64,000 bases of DNA from positions 187,208-251,207 of the forward strand of contig JAKUHH010000053.1 in assembly GCA_022701365.1 (NCBI GenBank), in the 5' to 3' direction. This DNA comes from Mycocentrospora acerina. Its lineage: Eukaryota; Ascomycota; Dothideomycetes; Pleosporales. The notes under the pieces are model-generated. The model ran no database searches and had not been told where the DNA came from. It was given only the letters and a program-made list of their open reading frames with translations. Positions 35,623 to 46,825 of this stretch are shown one piece after another. Within the stretch, counting starts at the first letter, position 1. Each line of letters begins with the position of its first letter. The translations under genes and the position numbers were made by a program.

Positions 35623-37955
35623 CTAGTTGGGATACATTTGTTCAGAAGAGACGTCTTCTCCAACAATTACTCGATACGTAGTCCTTGCATATTTCTTCGC
35701 TTGCATCGATTTGTCCCATGCTCCGTATGCTTCAAATGCAGACGATGCATGCAAAAATATCTCCACTAAATGGTCCACGATGTGCCCCCACTGAACGACA
35801 CTGAAACTCGTCGGAGTGTAATCGACACCAGCGACTGTGAAACCAAGATGATCAAGAGTCTTGCGAATCGATTTGAGTCCCTTTATCGCATCGTCTCGAT
35901 CGACATAGATGCGTGTCAGTAACAGTTACGGATCCCAAAGCAAAAGGCGAGGCACCTCACTCGCTGGGCGTGCGTATGTTTTTTCAAGAGACTTGAGCAA
36001 GCGCTCTAGATCTTTCGTAGGGACACTCTGTGATCCAAACGAATTGCACAGTCGCTTCATCCTCTTCAGTAACTCTTCTCTTTCTGTGACTGCCGATTTG
36101 GAAGTGTTCTGAGCATCTTCGCAGAGATTGCATCTGCATGTGAAGCCCCAGTTTTTGAAATCTTCCTGTAAGTTCACTTTATCGCTGCCAGATGGAACTT
36201 TATAAGGGAAGGTGATTTCTGTACCAGCCTCCATATTCTTTGCTGCACGCACAATCATCATATCGCCAATGAAAGATCGGCGGACGTTGCTAATGCAACT
36301 GTGATTGATATATGAGGCCTTTACCCAGATGCCGCACGAGCTGTATGCGGAAGGTCCCCGATCGCTGTTGGCCATGGCACCTCTGTGGGTTTGCACGCTT
36401 GACACTGGGCATCCAAAAACATTCAGAGACATTATCCGCTCAACAAGAAATCTAAATAAGTGTACGGTCAGCTCGCAGCCTCAACATCTGGGTTTCTTTG
36501 TGATGTAGACATACGTATCAACTACTGGCTGGCCATCTACATTTACCGTGTCAGCTACTTTGTAAGTTCCACAATGCAGTTTGGTGAATTCCGATGCAAT
36601 TGACGGGTTGCTGTACAGCTTCTGCACCAGCATCCGGAGAAGGTCAGCTTGGCCACCTAATAATCCTCTATTCGTCTCAGGGTTCATTAGGAATGTAATG
36701 CTCGTATTAGAATTGTTACCGTCGTCATCATCATCGATAAAGGCATGACTGAACGCCTTCTCACACAATAGTAGATCACCGACCTTTGCTGGCTTGGTCA
36801 AGAACAAACCGCGGCCTTTGTCCACTGTTGCTTGAACCTCCACTGGACCAATGTAGGTAGCGTGATCCAGCTGAGGGGGGTGTAATTATTTTGCTTCGGC
36901 TTGAAGCAGTTTAAAGTCGTAGATCCCACTGGAGCTTTCCACGCATCGATGACGGACACGATCAAGCGCGACTATAGCTTGATTGTTGTCTGGGAATTTT
37001 TTGCAGAGTAATTTTAGTAACTCTAGACAGTCTTCATATCGAGCCAGATGATACAAAGCTTCCCCTGCGCGAAACAAAGCCTTTTCTGAGGGTTCGTCGC
37101 CAAAGTTCGGGAAACCCGTGTCGGACAATGCGGCGTCATATTGCCTTGTCTTGAGGTATGCTAACGACCTGTTTCGTTTGATGGTAGCCATCTCAGTCGG
37201 CTCAATCGAAAGTGATAATGCATTCGAGTAGCTGCAGTCGTTAATTACATCAATACTCTTGTTGCTAAACATCAATCTCACTCTTTGATCGCTTGCCAAT
37301 ACTTTTTCTGTCCTACAAATCCGTTTCCCTTTACCTTTAGAACTTCTGCCGAGCGTTTGATTGTGCTGACTTTTGGACGCCATGCATTGGGCACTCTGAC
37401 ATCTTCTATGTCGAGGTATACAACATCTGAGAGATGGTCGACTCGTAGACCGTACTTACCAGACGCCATGACCTTGAAAAAAGGCTCCTTGATAAGCAAA
37501 ATCGAGCCATGGTCAACAATATCAGTGGCTTCTCGAAACTCTTCCTGTTCTTGTTGATAGAGTTGCAAAACGGTGACATCGCCATGATTGTCTTCAACCA
37601 TGACCAAAATTCCTGTCATACGATTTGGCCGGGTAATAGCTCTCACAAGAAGATACGTACCGCGGTGGTGTGTCTCGAGCCTAAGGCGCGCGATTGCAAT
37701 CGGTTTCAAGCTATTGAGAGCGCTAGTGCAGGGCGTATATGCTGGTGGAATGAATGATGAATGCATGAATCCACCTTTTTTGCCATGTGTTTTCGTCAAA
37801 GTGGCCATGGAAGCCATACTGAACTGGAGCAACATCACGTCTCTCGGCTTGCGGTCGTGAGGGCATTCACCCTGTCGTTCTTTAGCCCTCTGCAGCACGC
37901 CCTTTTGCTGTTCGATAAGCCGTGTAAAATCACCAAAGTCTTTGCGCACATCCAT
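35623..37955 (-). pseudogene. TPR-SET domain protein gene with two in-frame stops
   Basis: The minus strand encodes a fungal TPR-SET protein (SET proteins are mostly lysine methyltransferases; this subfamily is poorly characterised). It starts at ATG 37955 (MDVRKDFGDFTRLIEQQ) and runs through an N-terminal region, TPR-like helices (about 37210-36900: RNRSLAYLKTRQYDAALSD, KALFRAGEALYHLARYEDCL), the SET domain (GRGLFLTKPAKVGDLLLCEK; ASYINHSCISNVRRSFIGDM; GTEITFPY), post-SET cysteines (WGFTCRCNLC) and a helical C-terminus to TAG at 35623. Introns at about 37292-37240 and 36527-36461 splice in phase. Two TAA codons interrupt it in the same frame: 36888-36886, between LLQAEAK and LHPPQLDHATYIGPVEV, and 35928-35926, between LLLWDP and LLLTRIYV. 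Coding sense continues past both. Each could be CAA changed to TAA, so the gene is recently inactivated, or the reference carries errors there. Confidence 0.8.
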
Positions 37956-38314
37956 TGCTGCAACGATTGAAATAGAAGGGACTCAAGCAAGTAAGTATAA
38001 GTGATGGTGTTTAATTATAGGGCTAGTCACACGAGTCCAAGTTTGATGTGTACGATTTAGGCTGGCACTGTTGAACATGGAGGGGCAAGCCGCAGCACGA
38101 CCGCGTCCGTGCGTGGACCGGCAGAACAAGCGTGGAGGTGAAAAGGACAGGCAATCTGATAACAATATCTTAATTAGACTCTGCACGAAAATTCCAATAT
38201 AGTTATTATAGTGTTACGAAAAAAGCCTCAAATTATCTACGATGAATATCACGTCCCTCACTTTCTATAGTGCATCTTCGTGTTCTTGGACAACATAATC
38301 AGGAGCTTCTCATA
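37956..38314. other. Upstream region of the TPR-SET gene
   Basis: About 360 bp with no supported gene; it grades into the AT-rich relic starting at 38315. Confidence 0.4.
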
Positions 38315-38946
38315 ACGTGTTTTATAAGCGAGTGAGCCGTACAAGCAAGTAAGCTACCCTAAAACAAACTAAAAACACAATAGTTTTAGAATAAATAACT
38401 TTTACAATTCTAGAGCTGGCAACATATGATTTTATACTAATATATATAAGTAGATATCTATTAATATTCTTAATCTTTGTGTAGTGTACTAAGTTATACA
38501 CACAGCAGTTTAAGTAACAGCTAAAAGTCTATTACATCTTCTATAGGAGAAACTTAAGTCTAGTTAAAGACTATATAAATTATTTAAATCTGTGCATTTT
38601 AAAGATTGTTATTTCTAACAATTAACTTTGTAGTTAATCTCTTTCTAACAGCAGTAAGAATAGCTTTAACGAATTTAATTAAACTAAATGTAAAGGACTT
38701 ACAATGCCTAAAACACCAACAAGTAGGTAAACAAACACGTGATTCACACACATTAGAAGATTAGAACAATTAGTAGAGACACTATTTGATAATTAAGACT
38801 ATTATTGACGCTTCCCACATATTAACGTGCTAAAGCTAGTTTATAATACTGAAAATGTGATATTGTCTAAGCTAATTGTACTTTTTAAACTATCAAAACA
38901 ATGAAACCAAAAAAATAAAATCCTGAAACTCGTTTTCTAACTTACT
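38315..38946. mobile_element. Truncated relative of transposon B (one end only), AT-rich
   Basis: Positions 38313-38314 are TA, followed by ACGTGTTTTATAAGCGAGTG and a continuation that matches the transposon B terminal repeat (2181-2230) with only a few differences. No matching inverted end lies between here and 40600. About 550 bp of AT-rich sequence follows without an open frame. It is most likely a truncated or non-autonomous copy degraded by RIP; the right boundary is not visible and was set at the end of the neighbouring gene. Confidence 0.55.
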
Positions 38947-40414
38947 TTACTGCTTTGGGATATATTCGTAATGTACTTTCGTCTCATTCTTAACTTGGAT
39001 GCCATAGGCTATTGCAGTTTTTGAATTGCTATTAGGCACCTCCTCAGAGCAGCTAATAATAGTATCATTATGACCCCCGCTCTCCCCATAGGAATTAGAA
39101 CAAATGTCACTAGACGACCTGTCCTCATGCTTAGTGAGCTGTCGCTCTGAACTACTATCGTCGACCTCTTTTGTCTGAGTTATATTCCGGAGTTTGATGC
39201 CCTTGCTGCTAGTTAAATCGCTAAGAGGGTTAGGACCAGATGAGTTGGACTTTGAGGAAAGTATCGAGCCAGACAAAAGCCTGCGGAAGATAGGTCTCGT
39301 TATAGGGAGACAGGCTTTTTAGCGAAAAATCAGCAAAAATATTTTAAAAAATATTTGAAGTTGAATAGAATTACTCACAAGAAATTATAGCTAAATAAGC
39401 TTCTGTGCCTGCCCAAATGATGACTCCTTTAATGTCCTTTGCCATTTCTGTCGTCTTGGGATTCAGTGTGATTGCCTGGATAAGCACTATAATCGACGCG
39501 GCACAAACACTATAAGAAAGAGTCAGTCAATTCTCTGCTAAGAAAGCATAATAGAGAAACAAAGGAAGGAAGATAGACGTAGACAGACGTACAAGATACC
39601 AAACATAAACATAGCGACGACAGCAATCTTTTGGCCTAGGCGAAGCTTGAGACGTTTAACCTGCAATACAGGCAGAGAAAGGACAGCAACTTCAAGCATT
39701 AGATGAACCAAAGTCGTGCCAAACATAAACTTGCCTGGGTCGATTCTGCACACAGCGTTTTTGATGTTTAGATTCCAGTAGGCTTCAACTGGCATACAAT
39801 GGAAGATGGTCATGAAGGTTCGGATGGTAAGCCAGATTACAGTACATCCCTGGAGGATGTATATTCCTGGTCGGATGTTGGAGACACTGAACAGGCGCCA
39901 ATAGAAGCTTAGGATAGCTAGCTTGGAAAATCCTAGCGACATTGCGTATAGGAACTCGGCCATAAAAAGTCCAAACCGAGCATATTCGTCGACTCTCTCA
40001 GCTGGTTGAGGAACATCCTTCTTCAAATGGCCTAGACCCATTGCAGTAGCCCCTATGAGAATCGGTTAGCATATTCGTATCTTAGAACCCAAGGAGAGAT
40101 TACAAAGTCTCAGAGTTATTAATAACTTACAATATATTGCAAAACCAAAGTATAAAGCAGCTGCGATCTTATTAAAATGACAATTAGCAATCTATATGAG
40201 AGAAAGTGAGAGATAGAGAGAGAGAAAAAATAGTATCATGATCAAATTATAGCACCAAGCAACTCACCCATGATATCACAGCAAAATAATCATCTAGCCA
40301 CAATGCAACATTTGTGATCTTTCGAGATGCTAGACGACAGACTAGGAGAATTGTAGCGACAGAGAACGTGATGATCATAGAACTCATCACGCCAGCGTCT
40401 GGCGTGTACGTCAT
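38947..40414 (-). CDS. Fungal rhodopsin-like seven-helix membrane protein
   Basis: Five minus-strand exons join in phase. Exon 1 starts at ATG 40414 (MTYTPDAGVMSSMIITFSVA, then LASRKITNVALWLDDYFAVI); the WLDDYF block is typical of the fungal rhodopsin-like family (Pfam fung_rhodopsin type, related to Pth11-like receptors). Exon 3 has GLGHLKKDVP, FLYAMSLGFSKLAILSFYWR, FHCMPVEAYW, and FMFGTTLVHLMLEVAVLSLP with the family's K-LKLRLGQK loop. A short intron near 39590-39510 leads to CAASIIVLIQAITL and WAGTEAYLAII. The last exon (CLPITRPIFRRLL and on) is the Ser/Asn-rich cytoplasmic tail ending YIPKQ at 38947. The protein is about 370 residues with seven predicted helices. There is no CFEM domain. 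Ligand and G-protein coupling are unknown. A missing upstream exon cannot be excluded. Confidence 0.8.
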
Positions 40415-42250
40415 TACGGAAGTTCTTATGAGCTAACAAAGTGAGATCAAAGGTAAAAGAAGAACAAGAAATATCATAAGAAACAGTTATAAAACAAAAC
40501 TGACAAACAGAGTTTAGAGGATAGAGTAGACTATGGCGGAATGCTAGCAAGTGTAGGAAGATGAAATCCAATAACAGGGGAAAGCCCTCCGCGGGACGAT
40601 ATGTTTATAAATTATTTCTGGGTAACAGCTAAGAAGCAGCCTCTAGTAGGAGAGATGGGAAGAGACAGAGGAAAGGGGTAAAGGAGAATCTTCTCATGTG
40701 AAAATGACTTAATCGGGCATGGCACTAAATTAAGGTTGTGTGGCACCTAAAGAGATAGTAGCTATAGCGTACGATATTTCTGGTTAACAGAACCTAAAAC
40801 ACCTCGTTAAGACGAATTCTGGCACACGAATGGTCATGGGTGGCCTAGCTAGCCCCGACATTAATTTAACTTTAATTTGCTGTCAGGGGCACAGTACGAG
40901 GTTAAAAGTTCCGACTGCCAAGTTTGTTATGCACATCACCAGCCGAGTACCACCGTAGGCCGTGCCTCATTACTATAGAAACCTTATACCCCTCATTCTA
41001 GGTCCGCCACAATCGCCACTAAGAAGGTAACACCTTATTTATTAATATCTAGTACTATGCTTACATCATGTACAAAAACTTTACTTCCTAAGTGACGTAA
41101 AGTTAGTAGATTTTCAACAGCAAGTTGAGTACGATGCTAATACGGCAGTAGTCTATTCAAAGCTTGAATGAGACTTTAGCTAGAGCAGTCACGTTATAGA
41201 GCATCCATATCCCGCTATATAATGATGAGTAGACCCCTCTGTAGACGACCATGTATATCCAGCTCTATCGAAGCCCACACCATCTGCTATCGCTTCTTAC
41301 CTGTATGTGCCAAATCACGCTGGTATCACTCGGCCTCTTTATTTAGCCTGACTTTAAATTACGTGCATCGAAAATCCTTTCGTCCTTGACACTGGTATAA
41401 GAACTATTTACTCTTGTTGTTTCGGGAGGTCTGTCAAACTGCATCTTTCTACGCCTCAACCAGGCTCTCTCAAAAGGGTATGTGTTAGCGCTGATGTAGA
41501 GCATATAAAGCCTTCGTGTAGTCAGGGATCATAATCTGAAGATTCCCTAATGAATTATAAGACTAAGTCCCTCTCCAACATCTCATCAATCCACAGCGAA
41601 ACTTCATCTACAAAAAGCCCTTCGCTACCTACTTCTCTGCTAGAGATGGAAATCTCTACCTCGACAGCACAGCGCAGGAAACGTTACAATGTCAAGAGGC
41701 TGTTTTCGAACTAATGAAACTTTCCTTATATCTTACTGCGGATCTCATTTTATTTAAGTTGCCGGGTTCGCGCTAAATCTGGTGGGGGGGAGCAACACAA
41801 GGGAAACGAACTCCTTTGCACCTGGGGTAGTGTCGATCACACAGGGTTCTCTAGAAGCGGACTGCGCGACCTGCATTCTGAATACTACGTTGACTGTCAG
41901 TAGTGCCACTGGCCTTACTTTATGGTCGATACTTTAATTGCGATCTACGTTTACTATTCTTCGTTTAGGACGGGCGCACGATCTTGGTCGATGTATGCCT
42001 GTCAAACTGGAATTAAAGTAACCCCTTTTGGTTGGCGGGCGCAGTGGAGACGAGCTGTGGGGCGGTCAGCTAGTATAGGTTCAAACCCCGCTCTATGCTA
42101 GTCCAACCTAGTTAGCTCGTTGGGCTGAGGGAGCCTACCGTGTTCATGGGCGTGATACCCAGATTCGCATGACACCCTATTTATTACCATTGTTCGCAAA
42201 AAGAAGTTTGATTCAACATCTTTTTTCAACTTTTAACAATTCGGTCTATA
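40415..42250. other. Intergenic region upstream of the rhodopsin-like gene
   Basis: No frame above 60 codons is present except one over the transposon edge. Composition is normal to about 42250. A sequence at 42034-42090 has A-box/B-box-like words but does not fold as a tRNA (see rejected items). Confidence 0.5.
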
Positions 42251-44547
42251 CCGTGTCCGTGCACTCAACGCCCGGATTCACTCAACGCCCTGAAACATCA
42301 AAACCATCTTATCTAGAAATGAGGCTATTAAGCCACGCACAACAGGTAATATTATGAGATTTTTTGGTGGATAGTATAGATAATATATGCAAAACTTTTG
42401 CTCTACTTAAATTTGCTTAGTAGCCTAATTGCACAGCCTTTTTGTAACTGTAGTAGTAGAGGTGCAGGAACAGCTTTACAAGACTTACCACCACCTAACA
42501 CATCTACTACCTGTTTCCTGCGCTTAGTAGCTTGTTAAGGAGGCCTTAAAGCCTTCCTCTTACCCTTTTAAGATAATTAGAGAGCTTTTCTAGCATTGTT
42601 CTCCTGTCTCTTACACTCCTGTTTAGCTACCTGCTTTGCCTTCTCCTTTGTAACGACTAAGCACGTGCACAGTCAACGTGGCTTACCTCGCTTATAGCAT
42701 CTAGTCGGCAAAGTCTAGATCTAGCACTATATATATTATACTACACATAGAATACTTGCTTAAGTATTCTTGTGCTTACCTTTTGGTATAAGTGGGGTTA
42801 TTGCGTAGTATCAATAGCAAGGGCAGGGCGCCTGACCATTACATCCTTCTCTCTAACTGCCTTTGCTGCCTCTCTTGCTACACGCTTCTCTTAAGCTATC
42901 TTTTTAAGATAGAGCTTATAAGCTTTCTTAAGTTCCTTTCTATTAGCCTTTTAGAGTTTAAGCTCTTTTTCTTCTTACTCCTTTACTGCTTAACAAACAC
43001 GTGCTTCTCTAATTTTTTGTAGTAACTAGAAAACAGCACTACTATAGTACTCCTAACGTTATTGTAGATTAAGAGCTTTGCTAGACTTTTAGTGCTTCTT
43101 CTTAATAATAAGCACTTTTTAAAGTCCTTAGTTTTAAAGCTTAAGAAGCTTATTTTAAGCCTAAAAGTAGTGGAGTGTTTAACTAAGCTTCTTAGCTTCT
43201 TCTGTGTTTTTATTAGCTACTGCTTTATATAACAGCCTTTCTAACTTTCTCTAATTAGACTTAATTAGTAGTAAGTTAATTAGTAACTCCTGCTTATCCT
43301 AAGTAAATCTTTTAAGTATCTTAGCTAGTTTAAATAGTAAGATGCCTATTGTTTTAAAAGACTTTAATATTGCCTGTTTCTTAAAAGAGCGTCTCTAAGC
43401 TCTCTAGAACAGAGGCAAGAAGTCACCTTTTTTAACTAGGAGAAGCCCCTAGCTATTATAAAGGTAAATTAAGAGCTCCTTTAAGTATGCTATTAAGAGA
43501 GGCTTAAACATAGCTACATTAAGTAGCTAGAGCGTGTAGGTTAAGTAAGGAGAAAGGACAGTAACAAGAATCCTTCTCCTACTACAGAAGTCTAAGAAAT
43601 CTATAGAAACGTAAGATCTATAGCTATTAAGGATAAGTAACCTTTAAGATCTCCCTGCCTTTGCCTTAGTGTAGCAATTAAACACCTGCTTAAGCTAGGC
43701 AAGGCCTACGTTATTGTTAGTCTATCTTAATAGTAATAAGCTAACGTGTATCTTGTGTTTTCTAGCCTTAATTGCCTTAACCTAGCTTAATTATATGCCC
43801 TTGTTTGCAGACTTAAATATAAGGCTTAGCAGCAGCTTTAATCTATCTGCACACACACATGCTATAAGGGTTATCTACTTACGTGAGCTATCCTAGATAG
43901 CTGCTATAACCTCCTTTTTCTCCTACATTCTCTTACTAAACACTTATTTTAATTAGCTAGTAATACTAAGAAGAAAGCCTTTCTTATCTATATTATATGT
44001 ATTGCAAGGCTTAACATTGTACTTGTTAATTTTCTTACCTATTAGGTTAAAATATAGCTTATATTTAGCCCCTAAGTTAGCCTAGTGGCAATTAACATCT
44101 ATACTAGTTATCTACTGTAATGTAAGATAGTTAAATTCTAGTTAATAAAGCGTGTAACCTAGCTATCACTTACAGTCTCTTAAGCTATATATAAGGCAAA
44201 ATTTTAAATTATCTCTTATATAGGTAGTAGGCCTTGCCTTATAAGGCTTTCTATATATTCTATAAGCTCCTGCTCTTGTTAGGGGTAGAGCTTTTAACAT
44301 GTATATGCATTAGTTGCACGCAACGTTTAAACAGCCTAGTGTCTTTGTAATAGCGTAGATTAATTAACACTATATTTTTGTGCTATTTTTGTATATAAGA
44401 AAGATTCTCTATTATTAAGTAATTCTATTTCTTTTAGTGCAGCCTTAATTAGACTTATATTAGTAGAGTTATAACGCGTTGAAGTTTGGGGTAGGTTTGG
44501 TGTTTCAGGGCGTTGAGTGAATCCGGGCGTTGAGTGCACGGACACGG
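42251..44547 (-). mobile_element. Fot1/Pogo-type DNA transposon A, copy 2 (full length), RIP-degraded, with nested LTR
   Basis: This is a complete element flanked by TA (42249-42250 and 44548-44549). Its inverted ends are about 55 bp long, start CCGTGTCCGTGCACTCAACG, and contain the 11-mer ACTCAACGCCC twice. Without the nested 195-bp LTR and its 5-bp duplication the length is 2097 bp, agreeing with about 2098 bp inferred for copy 1. The minus strand carries the transposase relic: YNIDKKGF near 44015-43985, followed by KRM-KKEVIAAI, ITLIACVCAD, KSANKGI and TNNNVGLA, matching the Fot1 DDE domain in order. Stops are frequent and mostly replace Gln or Trp. The two copies differ almost only by C/T and G/A changes. 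It is inactive. Confidence 0.93.
42649..42843. mobile_element. Solo LTR nested in transposon A copy 2
   Basis: This 195-bp insertion is absent from transposon copy 1. It begins TGTAACGACT and ends GACCATTACA (5'-TG...CA-3' with inverted TGTAA/TTACA ends). It is flanked by a perfect 5-bp target duplication TCCTT (42644-42648 and 42844-42848) that occurs once at the empty site in copy 1. This is the structure of a solo LTR left by recombination of an LTR retrotransposon, perhaps Copia type given the short LTR. It keeps many CA and TG dinucleotides, unlike its host. Strand cannot be assigned. Confidence 0.9.
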
Positions 44548-44549
44548 TA

Positions 44550-45001
44550 TTCCTTTCCTGCTAAATAAAATAGGTCATTTCCTTCTGTCACGCAGAGAAC
44601 ACAGGAGTTAGTCTCGATGGTAAGCCCGGCTTTGTTTTGTGACATATTATTTATGTCTTTTTAAAAGGCGATTTATTCCTTGATGCTAGACGCTACTCTC
44701 TTCTAATACTTGCATGTGCAGGGTTATGGTATACATATTAATACTATGCAACGTAAATATGAAAGTCGAGGAGCTTAGACACGGAAAGGAAATCATAACA
44801 ATAGCACCTAGAACCGAGTATTTGATTAGTAACGCGTAGATGAAAAATAACAAATTTACCAACTCGCTAATGATGTAGCAGAATTTTTTTATAATTAACA
44901 ATCAGCTACTAGAATCCTATTTAATTTCAGCCTAAAGCCCTCAGTTCCTGAAGCATCAAAATTAATTTTTGCACATCGTCCTATTCTTGATACTTCTCCT
45001 C
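44550..45001. other. Spacer right of transposon A copy 2
   Basis: About 450 bp of moderately AT-rich sequence; no gene, only the presumed promoter of the broken gene that follows. Confidence 0.4.
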
Positions 45002-45690
45002 ATGCTTAACATGGCTGAATCCAAAGAGTCCACGTTCTTGGAATGTCCTCCAACCCTGGCAGCTCAACGCGTAAACAGACAATACCATACGGAAGGACAA
45101 GGCCTTGACGTCATCACAGATGTATACGCTGTCGGCTACGACTGGAAACATCAAGAAACCATTGATAACACCGAATACTCCGCCCTAATTACTAAGGAAA
45201 TTACCCTAAGCGTGGGCAAGACAAATGAAACTGGAATGTAATTGGAAGTGCAATTTGATGAGTCAGCCTCCTACAGCGTTGTATCTGCCAATATTGGTAG
45301 CAGTTATAAGTCGTTTGGCAAGGAAGAGCTCACTACTGTTAATGTGACGAAGATCACATATCAAAGTCCTGCTGGCGATGCCCTGCATATATACCAAAAG
45401 GTGTACCTGTTCCGTACCGTTACCTGGTTCCACTTTTTCGGATGGAAGAAATGTCATCAGCTTAGTAAGGCTAACAGTGCAGAAACAATCAAGATCAAGG
45501 GGCGATAAAATGTATAGGCACAAGAAACAAAGCTTTCTTCTAAGAGGCTGATCGCGCAGAAGCAGCAGTTGGAAGCAGGGAAGCCGGCTGATATCGATAA
45601 CTTTCTTGATAGAAGCCAGTACCCTCACCATTCGTGGGACGGCACTACCGACCGTTGCAGGGATCTGACGGACGAGCTGGAGGGGAGTAT
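45002..45690 (+). pseudogene. Small uncharacterised fungal protein gene with in-frame stop
   Basis: The likely start is ATG 45002 or 45011 (MLNMAESKESTFLECPP); the hydrophobic codons before it have no ATG. The frame continues with VYAVGYDWKHQETIDNTEYS and EITLSVGKTNETGM, is stopped by TAA at 45239-45241, then carries straight on as LEVQFDESASYSVVSANIGS, VNVTKITYQSPAGDALHIYQ and FRTVTWFHFFGWKK to TAA at 45508. A further coding-like piece in another frame (about 45525-45690, KRLIAQKQQLEAGKPADIDN, then LDRSQYPHHSWDGTTD) may be a last exon or a frameshifted end. The beta-rich pattern resembles a fungal hypothetical family whose function I do not know. The stop fits CAA to TAA. It lies directly beside RIP-degraded transposon A. 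Confidence 0.6.
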
Positions 45691-45699
45691 TCTATTTTT

Positions 45700-46550
45700 A
45701 AAAGTAGAGTTCATCTCTATTTAGAAAATCTGGCTTATAGTGTAACGTACTGGGAAATTTGCCTCTTTTTTTTTCTAAAAACAAATTTTATTCTATAGAC
45801 TTTATATCGCTTAAAACTACTAAAGTAATCTATAACTAATGTACGGTTACAGATTGTACATAATCTGCAATAATTTAATTTAAGTGATAGAATTACACTA
45901 ACATATACAAGTAATTTATTAGCCTTGCCTATAGGCAAAATCTTTTTTTAACAATGTTATCTTTCACTTAAAGTTTTTCTTATTAAGTATTTCTGCAAGA
46001 ATATACTTATATCTAATTTATATATGCATGTACCTCTAAATATTATAATAATAGAACCATATTTATTAAGAAGATATACAGGGTGTTTAATTTAAAAACT
46101 AAGATTTCCTTCTATTTAGACCCTTTAAAAAGCCTTTTAAAGTAATTATTATAATATTATAAAGAATAATTTTAAACGTAATTTTTGTTTAAAAGGATTT
46201 CAGCTTCTTATCTAAAAAGTTAAAAAGTACGGACTAATGTCTTATTAAAAAAGTCTCTTCTTCAAGATTTTATTAACTAAAAAAAAAATTCATTCTAGAA
46301 TCTGTAAATTTAAGTATATTATTCTATACGTCATAATGTATTGTTTTAGCATATGTAGCTAGTTTTCAATATTGTTTTCTGCTGTTATTCTACCAGCTAT
46401 TAATTATATATTATCTTTTGAATTCAAAACACAAATAAAAAGCTTTGTTTTTTTAATAGAAATTTCAATAAATAAATACATCACAACATTAACTTAATTC
46501 TCTTTCCTTGTTGAAAAGAAAATTGCATTAAAGCTAAATAAAACTACTGT
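45700..46550. repeat. AT-rich RIP-type sequence with a diverged direct repeat
   Basis: This is very AT-rich and has no coding frame. Positions 45838-45960 are a diverged direct copy of 49938-50060 (both contain TACAGATT, a TAATCTGC block and TAAGTAATTTATTAGC-like text), with differences mainly C/T and A/G. It is probably a relic of one repeat family lying on both sides of the dehydrogenase gene. Confidence 0.5.
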
Positions 46551-46684
46551 TAGGGGGCTAGCAATAGCCCACAACAACGAGCAACAGGGGCCTAGCAATA
46601 GGCCTCTGCAACGCGCAACAGGGGGCCACCAACAGGCCACGACAACGTGCAACAGGGGCCTAGCAATAGGCCTTTGCAACGCAT
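46551..46684. repeat. Tandem repeat, 34-bp unit, four copies
   Basis: Four units of 34 bp follow the pattern AACAGGGGCCTAGCAATAGG plus CCTCTGCAACGCGC. Each unit contains the palindrome GGCCTA-GCAA-TAGGCC or a variant, so every unit could fold as a hairpin. It is GC-richer than the surroundings. Confidence 0.7.
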
Positions 46685-46825
46685 AAAAACAAGAAATAGC
46701 AACAGCCTAGATAGCTGCCTGCTGCAGGAGCCTTGACCTAAAGGCCTACTATAACAAAACAGACCTACTTTAGAATAACCTACTGTTAGCAAGCCACGTA
46801 GTAAGAGCACTACTACTGTTTTACT

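Noticed and set aside
35404..35769. 121-codon plus-strand frame
   Set aside because: It is antisense to the C-terminal coding part of the TPR-SET gene, whose sense strand continues the family sequence.
42034..42090. tRNA-like words: GGCGGGCGCAGTGG (A-box-like) and GGTTCAAACCCC (B-box-like) at about tRNA spacing
   Set aside because: The D and acceptor stems do not pair and no anticodon arm can be drawn; the local hairpin (CTAGTATAG/CTATGCTAG) overlaps the B box. At best a tRNA-derived relic.
44969..45001. Apparent signal peptide before the 45002 gene (hydrophobic run)
   Set aside because: The run begins with TTG, not ATG, so it would be translated only if an upstream exon joined it; no such exon was found.
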